From CAZAMT01 sp964486145 (GTDB taxonomy: Bacteria; Bacteroidota; Bacteroidia; Bacteroidales; JAAAOM01): a DNA stretch of 20,653 nucleotides. The notes below the pieces were generated by a model, which was not told the origin of the DNA, did no database searches, and was given only the letters and a program-made list of their open reading frames with translations. The position numbers were made by a program, and so were the translations under genes. Positions 7,745-14,256 of this stretch are shown one piece after another. The DNA is taken from NCBI GenBank assembly GCA_964486145.1, contig CAZAMT010000040.1, positions 1 to 20,653 on the forward strand, read 5' to 3'. How positions within the stretch are numbered: the first letter of the stretch is position 1; each line of letters begins with the position of its first letter.

Positions 7745-8534
7745 ATTCGTTTACATTCTATTGATTTTTTTAGCTTTAGGTCAATGGACTTCAGCACAAA
7801 AGGCAGGTGATTTAAAAACAATTTTGTTGCCGGGAAATGTTCCAATGGAATTTGTTTACATTCCAGCGGGAACTTTTTTTATGGGAAGCCCGGAGCAGGA
7901 GCATGGTCGCCAGAATGATGAAAGTCCTCGGAGGGAGATCAGCATTACAAAGGGTTTTTACATGGGTAAATTTGAGGTCACCCAGGAACAATGGCTCATT
8001 GTCATGAAAAGGAATCCATCCGTTTTTAGTGATAAAAATAGTTTCAAATCTCACCCGGTGGATTGGGTGTCATGGAATGATTGTAACGAATTTATTCAAC
8101 ATTTGAATGGAATGGGATTGGGAACATTTCGAATGCCAACGGAGGCAGAGTGGGAGTATGCCTGTCGTGCAGGTACGAAAACCAGGTATTACTGGGGCAA
8201 TGATCCGAATAATGAAAAGGTTTATCAATTTTGTTGGGCATTTTCAAGGGCTGAAGGGCGAAGTCATCCTGTTGGTCTCAAAAAACCAAACCCCTGGGGT
8301 TTGTATGATATGAGTGGGAATGTTTGGGAATGGTGTTCAGACTGGAGAGGGCCGTACAATCCATCGAATACAACGAACCCAAAAGGTGCGGAAACAGGTA
8401 CAAAAAAAATATACCGGGGAGGAAGTTGGTTTAATAAACCGGCAACGCTGCGATCGGCCAACCGCAACGGCCATGAACCCGATATTCCGTTTACAAATGC
8501 AGGCTTGCGAATTGTACTTGAAGTAAAGCCGTAA
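7737..8534 (+). CDS. Exported formylglycine-generating-enzyme-like (SUMF1/FGE-sulfatase domain) protein, copy 2
   Basis: This 265-residue paralogue of the preceding gene matches it at roughly half of aligned positions by eye, so the pair arose by tandem duplication. A signal peptide (about 1-21, ending WTSAQ) precedes an FGE-sulfatase domain at about 35-262. The domain shows YIPAGTFFMGSPEQE (41-55), FEVTQEQW (79-86), MPTEAEWEYACRAG (133-146), WGLYDMSGNVWEWC (187-200) and YRGGSW (226-231). The catalytic cysteine pair is missing here too (RGGSWFNKPATLRSANR). The start lies inside the last codons of copy 1, implying coupled translation and a shared function. Both keep C142/C200-type cysteines (numbering of this copy), which could form a structural disulfide. 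The target is not known. Confidence 0.85.
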   Translation: MSKFVYILLIFLALGQWTSAQKAGDLKTILLPGNVPMEFVYIPAGTFFMGSPEQEHGRQNDESPRREISITKGFYMGKFEVTQEQWLIVMKRNPSVFSDKNSFKSHPVDWVSWNDCNEFIQHLNGMGLGTFRMPTEAEWEYACRAGTKTRYYWGNDPNNEKVYQFCWAFSRAEGRSHPVGLKKPNPWGLYDMSGNVWEWCSDWRGPYNPSNTTNPKGAETGTKKIYRGGSWFNKPATLRSANRNGHEPDIPFTNAGLRIVLEVKP

Positions 8535-8633
8535 CTGTTTGAATTGAAGTAATTTAGATACCCAATCTGGATATATCTGCCGGATATCCTTTAAAAAGGG
8601 TGGTTTTTTCTTTGACCATGCCATTTCTTAGTG

Positions 8634-8756
8634 CTACTTTCTGAAATCTGAAATTTTCAATGCTTCCGGAGATTCAAAAAATTCGATCCAGGGTAAATAG
8701 TCATCCTTCTTTAACTTGCGCAATAACAACTTAGATACTTTGGAACCTTGCAACAT
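8634..8756 (-). pseudogene. Probable N-terminal remnant of a GNAT-family acetyltransferase (40 codons)
   Basis: Reading the minus strand from ATG at 8756, 40 codons run to TAG at 8634. The peptide contains SKLLLRKLKKDDY and WIEFFESPEALK. This is the typical first-strand/first-helix pattern of RimI/RimJ-type GNAT acetyltransferases (T-x-R-L-x-L-R-x-L, D-D, then F-x-x-P-E). Such enzymes are usually about 150-190 residues, and everything after this opening is missing. The two codons downstream of TAG are followed by another stop, and I see no continuation in other frames. It begins 33 bases after the DUF3127 stop. The remnant reading is inference; a short functional peptide is the alternative. 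Confidence 0.45.
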
Positions 8757-8797
8757 AACATGTTAAGTGGGTGAAAAACAATTCAGAAATCAGAAAG
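8637..8797. repeat. Imperfect 18-bp inverted repeat bracketing the GNAT remnant
   Basis: The left arm at 8637-8654 (CTTTCTGAAATCTGAAAT) and the right arm at 8780-8797 (AATTCAGAAATCAGAAAG) are inverted copies, matching at 15 of 18 positions. Each arm contains a near-duplicated heptamer. The right arm spans the DUF3127 stop codon. The 125 bases between hold most of the GNAT-like remnant. It could be the scar of a small insertion or coincident low-complexity sequence. Confidence 0.45.
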
Positions 8798-9152
8798 GAA
8801 GATCATCATCGGGAGCATCCGGCAGTGGAGGCATATCTTCCTCATCCGGAGGTGGCGGCCCCTGGGCAGATGAAGTCTGTGAAGCCTCGGTTTGATCAAT
8901 TTTCCAGGCCTGTAGATTGACAAAGTAGTTGTCTTTCCATTTGTTACCCCGGATGTTAAATGATATGTTTACCTTATCACCTTTGTTAAAACCATCAATA
9001 AGGTTTGTCTTATCCTGAACCAATTGAAACTTAACAACATCTGTAAAATTGCCGTCAACTGTTTCAATTACAAATTCACGTTTTTTAAAACGATCCGATA
9101 TCTGTTGTTCATCAAATATCTCTATGATGGTACCTGTGATTTCGTAGTTCAT
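8790..9152 (-). CDS. DUF3127 protein, OB-fold-like, with SSB-like acidic C-terminal tip
   Basis: This 120-residue protein matches the Bacteroidota family DUF3127. The conserved part (1-85) is a compact beta-rich, OB-like domain: MNYEITGTIIEI, FKKREFVIET, VVKFQLVQDK, FNKGDKVNISFNIRGNKW and FVNLQAWKI. A disordered linker rich in Pro, Asp and Glu follows (about 86-113), and the protein ends DDDLPF. That ending is nearly identical to the acidic tip with which bacterial single-stranded-DNA-binding proteins recruit partners (E. coli SSB ends DDDIPF). A nucleic-acid-binding or SSB-related role is therefore plausible but inferred. It lies downstream of the FKBP gene on the same strand, separated by a terminator, so it probably has its own promoter. 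Confidence 0.88.
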   Translation of the reverse strand: MNYEITGTIIEIFDEQQISDRFKKREFVIETVDGNFTDVVKFQLVQDKTNLIDGFNKGDKVNISFNIRGNKWKDNYFVNLQAWKIDQTEASQTSSAQGPPPPDEEDMPPLPDAPDDDLPF

Positions 9153-9205
9153 AAAGAGAGATTTTTATTAACAAGAATGATTATGATACGGCTAAAATTA
9201 TAAAA

Positions 9206-9253
9206 CCTCAGGATTCAATGTATAAAAAAAATAAAACTACATGAATCCTGAGG
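9206..9253 (-). terminator. Rho-independent-type terminator of the FKBP gene
   Basis: CCTCAGGATTCA (9206-9217) is perfectly complementary to TGAATCCTGAGG (9242-9253). Four more pairs form inside after a single bulged base, leaving a loop of about 15 bases. Read on the minus strand, the stem is followed by TTTTATAATTTTA. It lies about 25 bases past the FKBP stop. Confidence 0.75.
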
Positions 9254-9278
9254 AAAAAAATATTATCTCATCGGATGA

Positions 9279-10016
9279 TTATTGTTCCGAATTTTCAGCT
9301 TGTTCAACGATTTCAATAAGTTCAATCTCAAAGATAAGGGCGTCATTTGGTTGTATTGCACCGCCTGGTCTGACCCTTGTTCCATAACCAAGTTCGGTTG
9401 GTACATAAATTTTGTATTTAGCCCCTGTCTTCATGATTTGTGCAATTTCTGACCACGCGGGAATCACACCCTGTCCAACTGTAAATTCAAAAGGTTCGCC
9501 TCTTTCAACCGAACTGTCAAATACAGTTCCATCGATTAAAGTACCGGTATAATGGGCTTTCACTTTATCTCCTACATCAGGTGTTTCTCCGGTTCCTTCT
9601 TCAAGCACTTCATATTGCAAACCACTGTCGAGTACTTTTACTTCCGATCTTTTTTTGTTCTCTTCTAAGAATTCACGACCCTTTTCAAGATTTTTCTCAG
9701 CTTTTTGTTCCTGCATCCTTCCAAAGTATTCCTGAAGATACGTTGACGCTTCCTGTGCACTCATTTTTTCGATGGAGTCTCCTTCCAAAACAGCCTTTAT
9801 GGCTCCGTTAAGCACTGCATAATTCATTTCCTCCAGACCACTCGATTTTATTTGGTTTCCCCAGAAAGTTCCTAATGCAAAACTAACACTGTCCAAATCT
9901 GTGTTTAATTTTGTACTCGTACTGACGGTTTGATTTTTGCAGGAAAAACTTATTAAGAACGATGCCGTTAATAAGAAAATTAAATTTAAATTTTTCATAA
10001 TTGGATTCATTTTCAT
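9279..10016 (-). CDS. FKBP-type peptidyl-prolyl cis-trans isomerase lipoprotein
   Basis: The enzyme (245 residues) catalyses cis-trans isomerisation of X-Pro bonds and probably assists envelope protein folding. A lipoprotein signal ends LISFSC, with C26 as the lipidated Cys. An FKBP_N-type helical dimerisation region (about 38-122) contains DSVSFALGTFWGNQI and a long charged helix. The FKBP_C domain (about 130-237) retains active-site residues: Y156 (AHYTGTL), F166-D167 (TVFDSS), V184-I185, W188 and Y211 (LGYGTR). This is the Mip/FkpA architecture. Three in-frame ATGs are possible (10016, 10010, 9998). The 9998 start, giving MKNLNLIFLL, makes the most typical signal peptide. It is transcribed divergently from the TPR/PD40/SPOR gene and ends at a clear terminator. 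Confidence 0.92.
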   Translation of the reverse strand: MKMNPIMKNLNLIFLLTASFLISFSCKNQTVSTSTKLNTDLDSVSFALGTFWGNQIKSSGLEEMNYAVLNGAIKAVLEGDSIEKMSAQEASTYLQEYFGRMQEQKAEKNLEKGREFLEENKKRSEVKVLDSGLQYEVLEEGTGETPDVGDKVKAHYTGTLIDGTVFDSSVERGEPFEFTVGQGVIPAWSEIAQIMKTGAKYKIYVPTELGYGTRVRPGGAIQPNDALIFEIELIEIVEQAENSEQ

Positions 10017-10316
10017 TTTGATTTAAGGCTGCGAAGTTAAAATTTTAAAGTGAGAATTTTTAAACAAAACGAATATATTTGGTTATTAATTTTGGGGTTA
10101 ATGAGAATTGGTGACGTATCATCATTTAATGTCGCTTGATTCACCCACTCATCTGTCTGCCCCGATGTGATATTGACACGCTAAGAACAGGTATTCTCCG
10201 GTCAAAGACTGTCACGGTGAATTCGGATAATTCCTGATATAAATTGCTGCAGGAGATGAAGGGTAACCAGGGAAATGTTTTAAAATGATGTTGACTTAGC
10301 ACAAGGGATAAAATAT
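10017..10316. other. 300-bp divergent intergenic region, no gene recognised
   Basis: This gap separates the divergent FKBP and TPR/PD40/SPOR genes and should hold both promoters. I find no exact TAnnTTTG element for either gene. About 10140-10260 is less AT-rich than its flanks and has an open minus-strand frame ending at 10141. That frame's product resembles no family I know and has no credible start, so I do not call it a gene. Confidence 0.5.
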
Positions 10317-12191
10317 ATGAAGAGATATTGGATAGCAATTATATTTGCAATTGTATGCGAAACAGGGATGGCCCAGAATAAGGCAAAAAAAGCTACTGAA
10401 TATTTTGAAGCCGGAATGTATGATAAAGCGTTATTCATCTTTAACGAACTGTTAGAAACATATCCCAAAGATCCTGATTATAATTATTATGCAGGCCGGT
10501 GTTTGCTTAAACTGAACAGAAATCATGACCAGTGTAGAAAGCATTTGTTTATTGCTTCCACTTTCATTGGCCCTGAAGATGCTTTGTTTTATTATGCAAG
10601 GATTAATCATGTAACTTACCATTTGGAGGAAGCGGAGCGAAGCCTTAAACAATTTGATAATCAGCTAAGTTTTTTAAAGAGAATGAGCTATAACATCAAA
10701 GAAACCGAACAACATATTGCAAATGCTAAAGAACTTACATCAAGTTATGTATTATTGGATATTGGGGATGTTAAAAATTTAAAAATGAATGATTTAGAGA
10801 GTGTATATAACCAACTTGAAACCGGATTTACATTAGACTGGCCAAGTCAGAAAGATTTTATTGAATATGGGTTGATTCCTTCAGATGAATATCCGTTATT
10901 GATCGCTGGTAATAAAGATGAACGTAAATTTATTATAGCTGAAAAGCAGTTTAATACCAGGAAAACAAACATATATGAATTAAAAAAACATGAGGATTTT
11001 AAAGGGATTGTACCTGAGTTGACAGGAGGCGGCATAAGTACGCGTAAAAATGAACAGTTTGCCTGGTGGGATTCCAATAATAATTTCTTGTATTTTAGCT
11101 CAACGGGCCATGATGGAATGGGAGGATTTGATATTTACAAAAGCCGATACAATGATGTATTGGATTCATGGGAAAAGCCCGAAAACATAGGCTTTCCATT
11201 GAATTCACCTTTCGATGATTTTTTACTCCCGGGTAAATCAAATAGCAAAGCATACTTAGTGACCAACAGACACAGTGAATCCGGGAATTTAAAAATGTAT
11301 GACATTTCAATTGATTCTGTAGATATAAAAAATGCGGATTCTCTTTCCCCCGATGATCTGCAAAGCATTTCAATGTTTGATTTTGATTTTTCTGAAAAGC
11401 CAATTGAGTTGAAAACGGAAAATAATGAGAAAGAGAATGAAATAGAAACAATACATATACCTGTAAAAAAGGAAGTATCCAATGTAGGAAAAAAGTATAA
11501 TCAAATCATAGATAAAGCCCTTGAATTGCAATTAAAAGCTGATTCGTTGTTCCGTCTGGCAGATGAAACGCGCGATTTGCTTTCAGCATCACAAGACCAA
11601 TTACAAAAAAGTAGGTTGACAGGTCAAACAAAAAAATTAACCGATGAGGCTTATGAAATACAGGCAATGGCCGATGAACACTTCAAAATGGCCAGAAAAA
11701 TGGAGGAAAACGATTTAACCATATCGCGAAATGAACCCGATTCAGTGGAGGAGGAATCAGACCGTTTAACTGCTGATTTAATACGGGATCGATTATCAGG
11801 GACAGAAAATGAGCAAAATGATAACCGCAATGACCATTCGCTAATCAACGAATTCGAAATCAGAACCTATTCACCTTATCATAAAAACAATCCCATTCCT
11901 ATGGATTATGCATTACCCGATGGATTGTTGTACCGGATTCAACTGGGAGTATTCAGTCAGGCTGTTGATATGGGTTCGTTTGGCGGAATGATGCCGATTA
12001 CCGGTGAAGTTATTGCCGGTAACGGATATAAAAAATTCTATGCCGGATTGTTTTCAAGGTTAACGGATGCTGAAAAGGCGTTGCAGCAGGTAAAATCCGA
12101 AGGGTACAATGATGCTTATATCGTCTCCTGGTTTCGGGGGAAAAAGGTATCGATCAACCGCGCAGAGGAAATTGAAAAGTCCTTGTATTAA
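10317..12191 (+). CDS. TPR/PD40 beta-propeller/SPOR-domain envelope protein (PorE-like layout)
   Basis: This is a 624-residue exported protein. A signal peptide (1-20, ending GMAQ) is followed by tetratricopeptide-like helices (about 21-140: AGMYDKALFIFNELLETYP and similar). A PD40/WD40-like propeller region (about 205-330) has the signature FLYFSSTGHDGMGGFDIYKS. A charged helical stretch (about 385-465) leads to a SPOR-like domain at about 537-606 (LYRIQLGVFSQ, AGLFSRLTDAEKAL, YNDAYIVSWFRGKKV). In the type IX secretion protein PorE and similar Bacteroidota proteins, a TPR/propeller combination is followed by a peptidoglycan-binding OmpA domain. Here the terminal domain is SPOR, another glycan-strand binder. 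A periplasmic or outer-membrane-linked role at the cell wall is likely; type IX involvement is only a guess. It is probably monocistronic. Confidence 0.82.
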   Translation: MKRYWIAIIFAIVCETGMAQNKAKKATEYFEAGMYDKALFIFNELLETYPKDPDYNYYAGRCLLKLNRNHDQCRKHLFIASTFIGPEDALFYYARINHVTYHLEEAERSLKQFDNQLSFLKRMSYNIKETEQHIANAKELTSSYVLLDIGDVKNLKMNDLESVYNQLETGFTLDWPSQKDFIEYGLIPSDEYPLLIAGNKDERKFIIAEKQFNTRKTNIYELKKHEDFKGIVPELTGGGISTRKNEQFAWWDSNNNFLYFSSTGHDGMGGFDIYKSRYNDVLDSWEKPENIGFPLNSPFDDFLLPGKSNSKAYLVTNRHSESGNLKMYDISIDSVDIKNADSLSPDDLQSISMFDFDFSEKPIELKTENNEKENEIETIHIPVKKEVSNVGKKYNQIIDKALELQLKADSLFRLADETRDLLSASQDQLQKSRLTGQTKKLTDEAYEIQAMADEHFKMARKMEENDLTISRNEPDSVEEESDRLTADLIRDRLSGTENEQNDNRNDHSLINEFEIRTYSPYHKNNPIPMDYALPDGLLYRIQLGVFSQAVDMGSFGGMMPITGEVIAGNGYKKFYAGLFSRLTDAEKALQQVKSEGYNDAYIVSWFRGKKVSINRAEEIEKSLY

Positions 12192-12296
12192 TGGTCATTT
12201 AAAAGTTGATAATCCATTAATAAACTTTGTTTAACTTTTAAGGAATATTTCATTTATTTCTATCAGGGTGTTATTTTTTTATTAATTAGATTTTTA

Positions 12297-12304
12297 TACT
12301 TTTG
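12297..12304 (+). promoter_or_regulatory. Bacteroidota -7 promoter element (TAnnTTTG) of clpS-nfeD-floA
   Basis: TACTTTTG matches the Bacteroidota -7 consensus TAnnTTTG exactly. It predicts transcription starting around 12309-12312, about 25 bases before the clpS ATG at 12335. I see no good TTTG -33 element at the expected spacing. This promoter rules out the upstream in-frame TTG at 12302 as the clpS start. Confidence 0.6.
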
Positions 12305-12316
12305 AATGCATTCAAA
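12301..12316. promoter_or_regulatory. Perfect 16-bp palindrome overlapping the -7 element (candidate operator)
   Basis: TTTGAATGCATTCAAA reads identically on both strands. It begins with the TTTG of the -7 element and covers the expected transcription start, where a dimeric repressor would block initiation. Confidence 0.55.
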
Positions 12317-12319
12317 TTC

Positions 12320-12334
12320 TGTATTAGTAATACA
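12320..12334. promoter_or_regulatory. Second palindrome, TGTATTA-G-TAATACA, abutting the clpS start (candidate operator)
   Basis: Seven-base arms are perfect around a single central base, and the element ends directly at the clpS ATG. A one-base centre cannot form a normal RNA hairpin loop at full arm length, which favours a DNA-binding site. It lies three bases after the first palindrome. Confidence 0.5.
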
Positions 12335-12622
12335 ATGAAGGACAAGGAAAAAACAATTGATAAGCCTGATTTTGATGAGCTGGTTAACGGAGAGGGAAAG
12401 CAGAAAAAATTCCTCACGCTTTATAACGATGATATTCATACATTTGATTATGTTATAGATGCATTGGTTGAAGTTTGTGATCATGATATTGTTCAGGCCG
12501 AGCAATGTACTTACATTGTTCATTACAAAGGCAAATGTGAAGTAAAAAAAGGATCTTCAGATTTTTTATCACCCATGCGCCATGAATTGATAGAAAGAGG
12601 ATTAAAAGCTACTATAAATTAG
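12335..12622 (+). CDS. clpS: ATP-dependent Clp protease adaptor ClpS
   Basis: ClpS delivers N-degron substrates to the ClpA/ClpC-ClpP protease in the cytoplasm. The 95-residue product has a short flexible N-terminus (about 1-25) that would engage the unfoldase. The ClpS core follows: LTLYNDDIHTFDYVIDAL, with the pocket residues NDD at 31-33, and IVHYKGKCEVKKG with the pocket His at H63. The start is ATG at 12335 because the promoter's -7 element and predicted transcription start lie just upstream. An in-frame TTG at 12302 falls inside that -7 element. nfeD begins 11 bases after the stop, and floA follows, making a compact three-gene operon. Two palindromes at the promoter suggest repressor control. 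Confidence 0.9.
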   Translation: MKDKEKTIDKPDFDELVNGEGKQKKFLTLYNDDIHTFDYVIDALVEVCDHDIVQAEQCTYIVHYKGKCEVKKGSSDFLSPMRHELIERGLKATIN

Positions 12623-12633
12623 ATAAATACACC

Positions 12634-13104
12634 GTGTCTATTTTTGCTATTATTTTACTGGTTCTGTTGGGAATCGTACTGCTGCTCCTGGAATTTTTAG
12701 TGGTTCCGGGCGTTACGGTTGCAGGAATAGGGGGTATGGTGGCCCTAATAGTTGCCGTTGTTCTTTCATATTCTACCCATGGGGCAAGCGTAGGTAATTA
12801 TGTGGTGCTGGGTACATTATTTACCATGATGTTGGTGCTGTATATAGCTTTCAAGACCGGCACCTGGAAAAAAGTAATGTTGAACAATAGTGTTATCTCA
12901 AGGGTTGAATATGGACTATCGGAAGATATCGTGAAGGTTGGTGATACCGGCGAAACCATTACACGCCTCAACCCAATAGGAAAAGTAATGATTAACGAAC
13001 AGGTTTACGAAGGTAAATCGGTTGGAGGTTTTATCAATGAACATACAAAAGTTGAAGTAATTAAAGTTCAGACAAATAATATTATTGTTAAACAATTAAA
13101 CTAA
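12634..13104 (+). CDS. nfeD: NfeD-family membrane protein (short form)
   Basis: This is a 156-residue short NfeD protein without the N-terminal ClpP-like protease domain of the long form. Three hydrophobic segments (about 3-24, 28-48, 54-73) include the [16 protein letters not shown] helix pair. A cytoplasmic OB-fold domain spans about 98-155 ([33 protein letters not shown]). NfeD proteins are encoded beside SPFH proteins and are thought to act with them in membrane microdomains. The FloA gene starts five bases downstream, fitting that pairing. The start is GTG at 12634: no ATG lies between it and the end of clpS, and the first helix begins immediately. Confidence 0.9.
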   Translation: MSIFAIILLVLLGIVLLLLEFLVVPGVTVAGIGGMVALIVAVVLSYSTHGASVGNYVVLGTLFTMMLVLYIAFKTGTWKKVMLNNSVISRVEYGLSEDIVKVGDTGETITRLNPIGKVMINEQVYEGKSVGGFINEHTKVEVIKVQTNNIIVKQLN

Positions 13105-13109
13105 TTCAC

Positions 13110-14114
13110 ATGGATGGTAGCATCGTAAGTTATATCATTTTTATTGCTCTTGGGGTAGTAGCACTAATTATTTTGCTGTATTTGGTACCCCTGAATTTAT
13201 GGTTTCAGGCGTTGGTTTCAGGTGTTCGTATTTCACTGATACAACTAATATTTATGCGTTGGAGGAAAGTTCCGCCATCCATAATTGTACGTGCCATGAT
13301 TGAAGCTCATAAAGCCGGTTTAAGACATATTAAGCGCGATCAACTTGAAGCCCACTACCTCGCTGGCGGGCATGTGGAAAAAGTGGTGCATGCCCTGGTT
13401 TCGGCCGACAAGGCGAACATCGATCTTCCTTTTAATATGGCTACTGCCATTGATTTGGCAGGGCGTGATGTGTTTGAGGCAGTGCAAATGTCCGTTAACC
13501 CGAAAGTAATTAATACTCCTCCGGTAACAGCCGTTGCCAAAGATGGTATTCAACTTATTTCAAAAGCGCGGGTGACCGTGCGGGCAAATATCAAACAACT
13601 GGTTGGTGGTGCCGGTGAAGAAACTGTTCTTGCCAGGGTAGGTGAAGGTATTGTATCCTCTATCGGATCATCGGATACACATAAAACTGTGCTGGAAAAT
13701 CCTGATTCGATTTCAAGAGTGGTGCTGGAGAAGGGGTTGGATGCCGGAACAGCGTTTGAAATACTTTCCATTGATATTGCAGATATCGATATTGGTAAAA
13801 ACATTGGGGCAGTTCTTCAAATGGATCAGGCAAATGCAGACAAGAACATCGCCCAGGCCAAGGCAGAAGAGAGAAGAGCCATGGCGGTTGCTTCTGAACA
13901 GGAAATGAAAGCCAAAGCCCAGGAAGCACGTGCGAAAGTGATTGAAGCTGAAGTGGAAATTCCACTGGCTATTGCCGATGCATTTAAATCGGGTAACCTC
14001 GGCATCATGGATTATTATCGCATAAAGAATATCGAAGCAGATACCAGCATGCGTGATTCGATTTCCAAACCTCCTTCGTCTTCATCTTCAAATAAGCGGA
14101 ATAAGGATGAATAG
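13110..14114 (+). CDS. floA: Flotillin-like protein FloA
   Basis: This protein matches FloA (B. subtilis YqfA type, UPF0365) in length (334 residues, about 331 there) and order. A membrane-inserted hydrophobic segment (about 6-28) precedes [21 protein letters not shown] (51-70). An SPFH/PHB-like domain runs from about 80 to 235 ([34 protein letters not shown]). An EA-rich coiled coil at about 237-290 mediates oligomerisation. The C-terminal tail is Ser-rich and charged (about 318-334). FloA scaffolds inner-membrane microdomains that hold signalling and protein-quality complexes. The nfeD-floA pair is conserved across bacteria; the clpS gene just upstream is the less expected neighbour. A strong terminator ends the operon. 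Confidence 0.95.
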   Translation: MDGSIVSYIIFIALGVVALIILLYLVPLNLWFQALVSGVRISLIQLIFMRWRKVPPSIIVRAMIEAHKAGLRHIKRDQLEAHYLAGGHVEKVVHALVSADKANIDLPFNMATAIDLAGRDVFEAVQMSVNPKVINTPPVTAVAKDGIQLISKARVTVRANIKQLVGGAGEETVLARVGEGIVSSIGSSDTHKTVLENPDSISRVVLEKGLDAGTAFEILSIDIADIDIGKNIGAVLQMDQANADKNIAQAKAEERRAMAVASEQEMKAKAQEARAKVIEAEVEIPLAIADAFKSGNLGIMDYYRIKNIEADTSMRDSISKPPSSSSSNKRNKDE

Positions 14115-14140
14115 CTGAAGTGATAATCAATACTTTTAAA

Positions 14141-14174
14141 AAAAAAACCCCGGAAAATCTTTCCGGGGTTTTTT
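14141..14174. terminator. Strong bidirectional rho-independent terminator
   Basis: CCCCGGAAA (14148-14156) pairs perfectly with TTTCCGGGG (14160-14168) around a three-base loop. A run of A lies before the stem and a run of T after it, so it works from both sides. It serves floA on the plus strand and the coiled-coil protein gene converging on the minus strand. Confidence 0.95.
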
Positions 14175-14256
14175 GATTTGAGCGGAATCGCTCAATTTGG
14201 GTAAAAATTATGTTTCTGCAATTAGTGATTACTGCTAAAGCCGGACATACACGTAT

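Noticed and set aside
8569..8589. GGATAT/ATATCC hairpin after the SUMF1-like pair as a terminator
   Set aside because: The stem is six AT-rich pairs with a nine-base loop and only three T residues follow, which is too weak to call.
8337..8624. Minus-strand open frame of 95 codons overlapping the end of SUMF1-like copy 2
   Set aside because: It is mostly antisense to a well-supported gene, and its composition is that of a shadow frame.
10141..10338. Minus-strand open frame of 65 codons in the FKBP/TPR spacer
   Set aside because: It overlaps the start of the TPR/PD40/SPOR gene, resembles no known family and has no convincing start site.
12199..12241. TTAAAAGTT/AACTTTTAA inverted repeat after the TPR/PD40/SPOR gene
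   Set aside because: Nine AT-rich pairs around a 25-base loop with no T tract; in this AT-rich spacer it may be chance.
12302..12334. Upstream in-frame TTG start extending ClpS by 11 residues
   Set aside because: The TTG lies inside the -7 promoter element and upstream of the predicted transcription start. The ATG at 12335 gives a normal-length ClpS.
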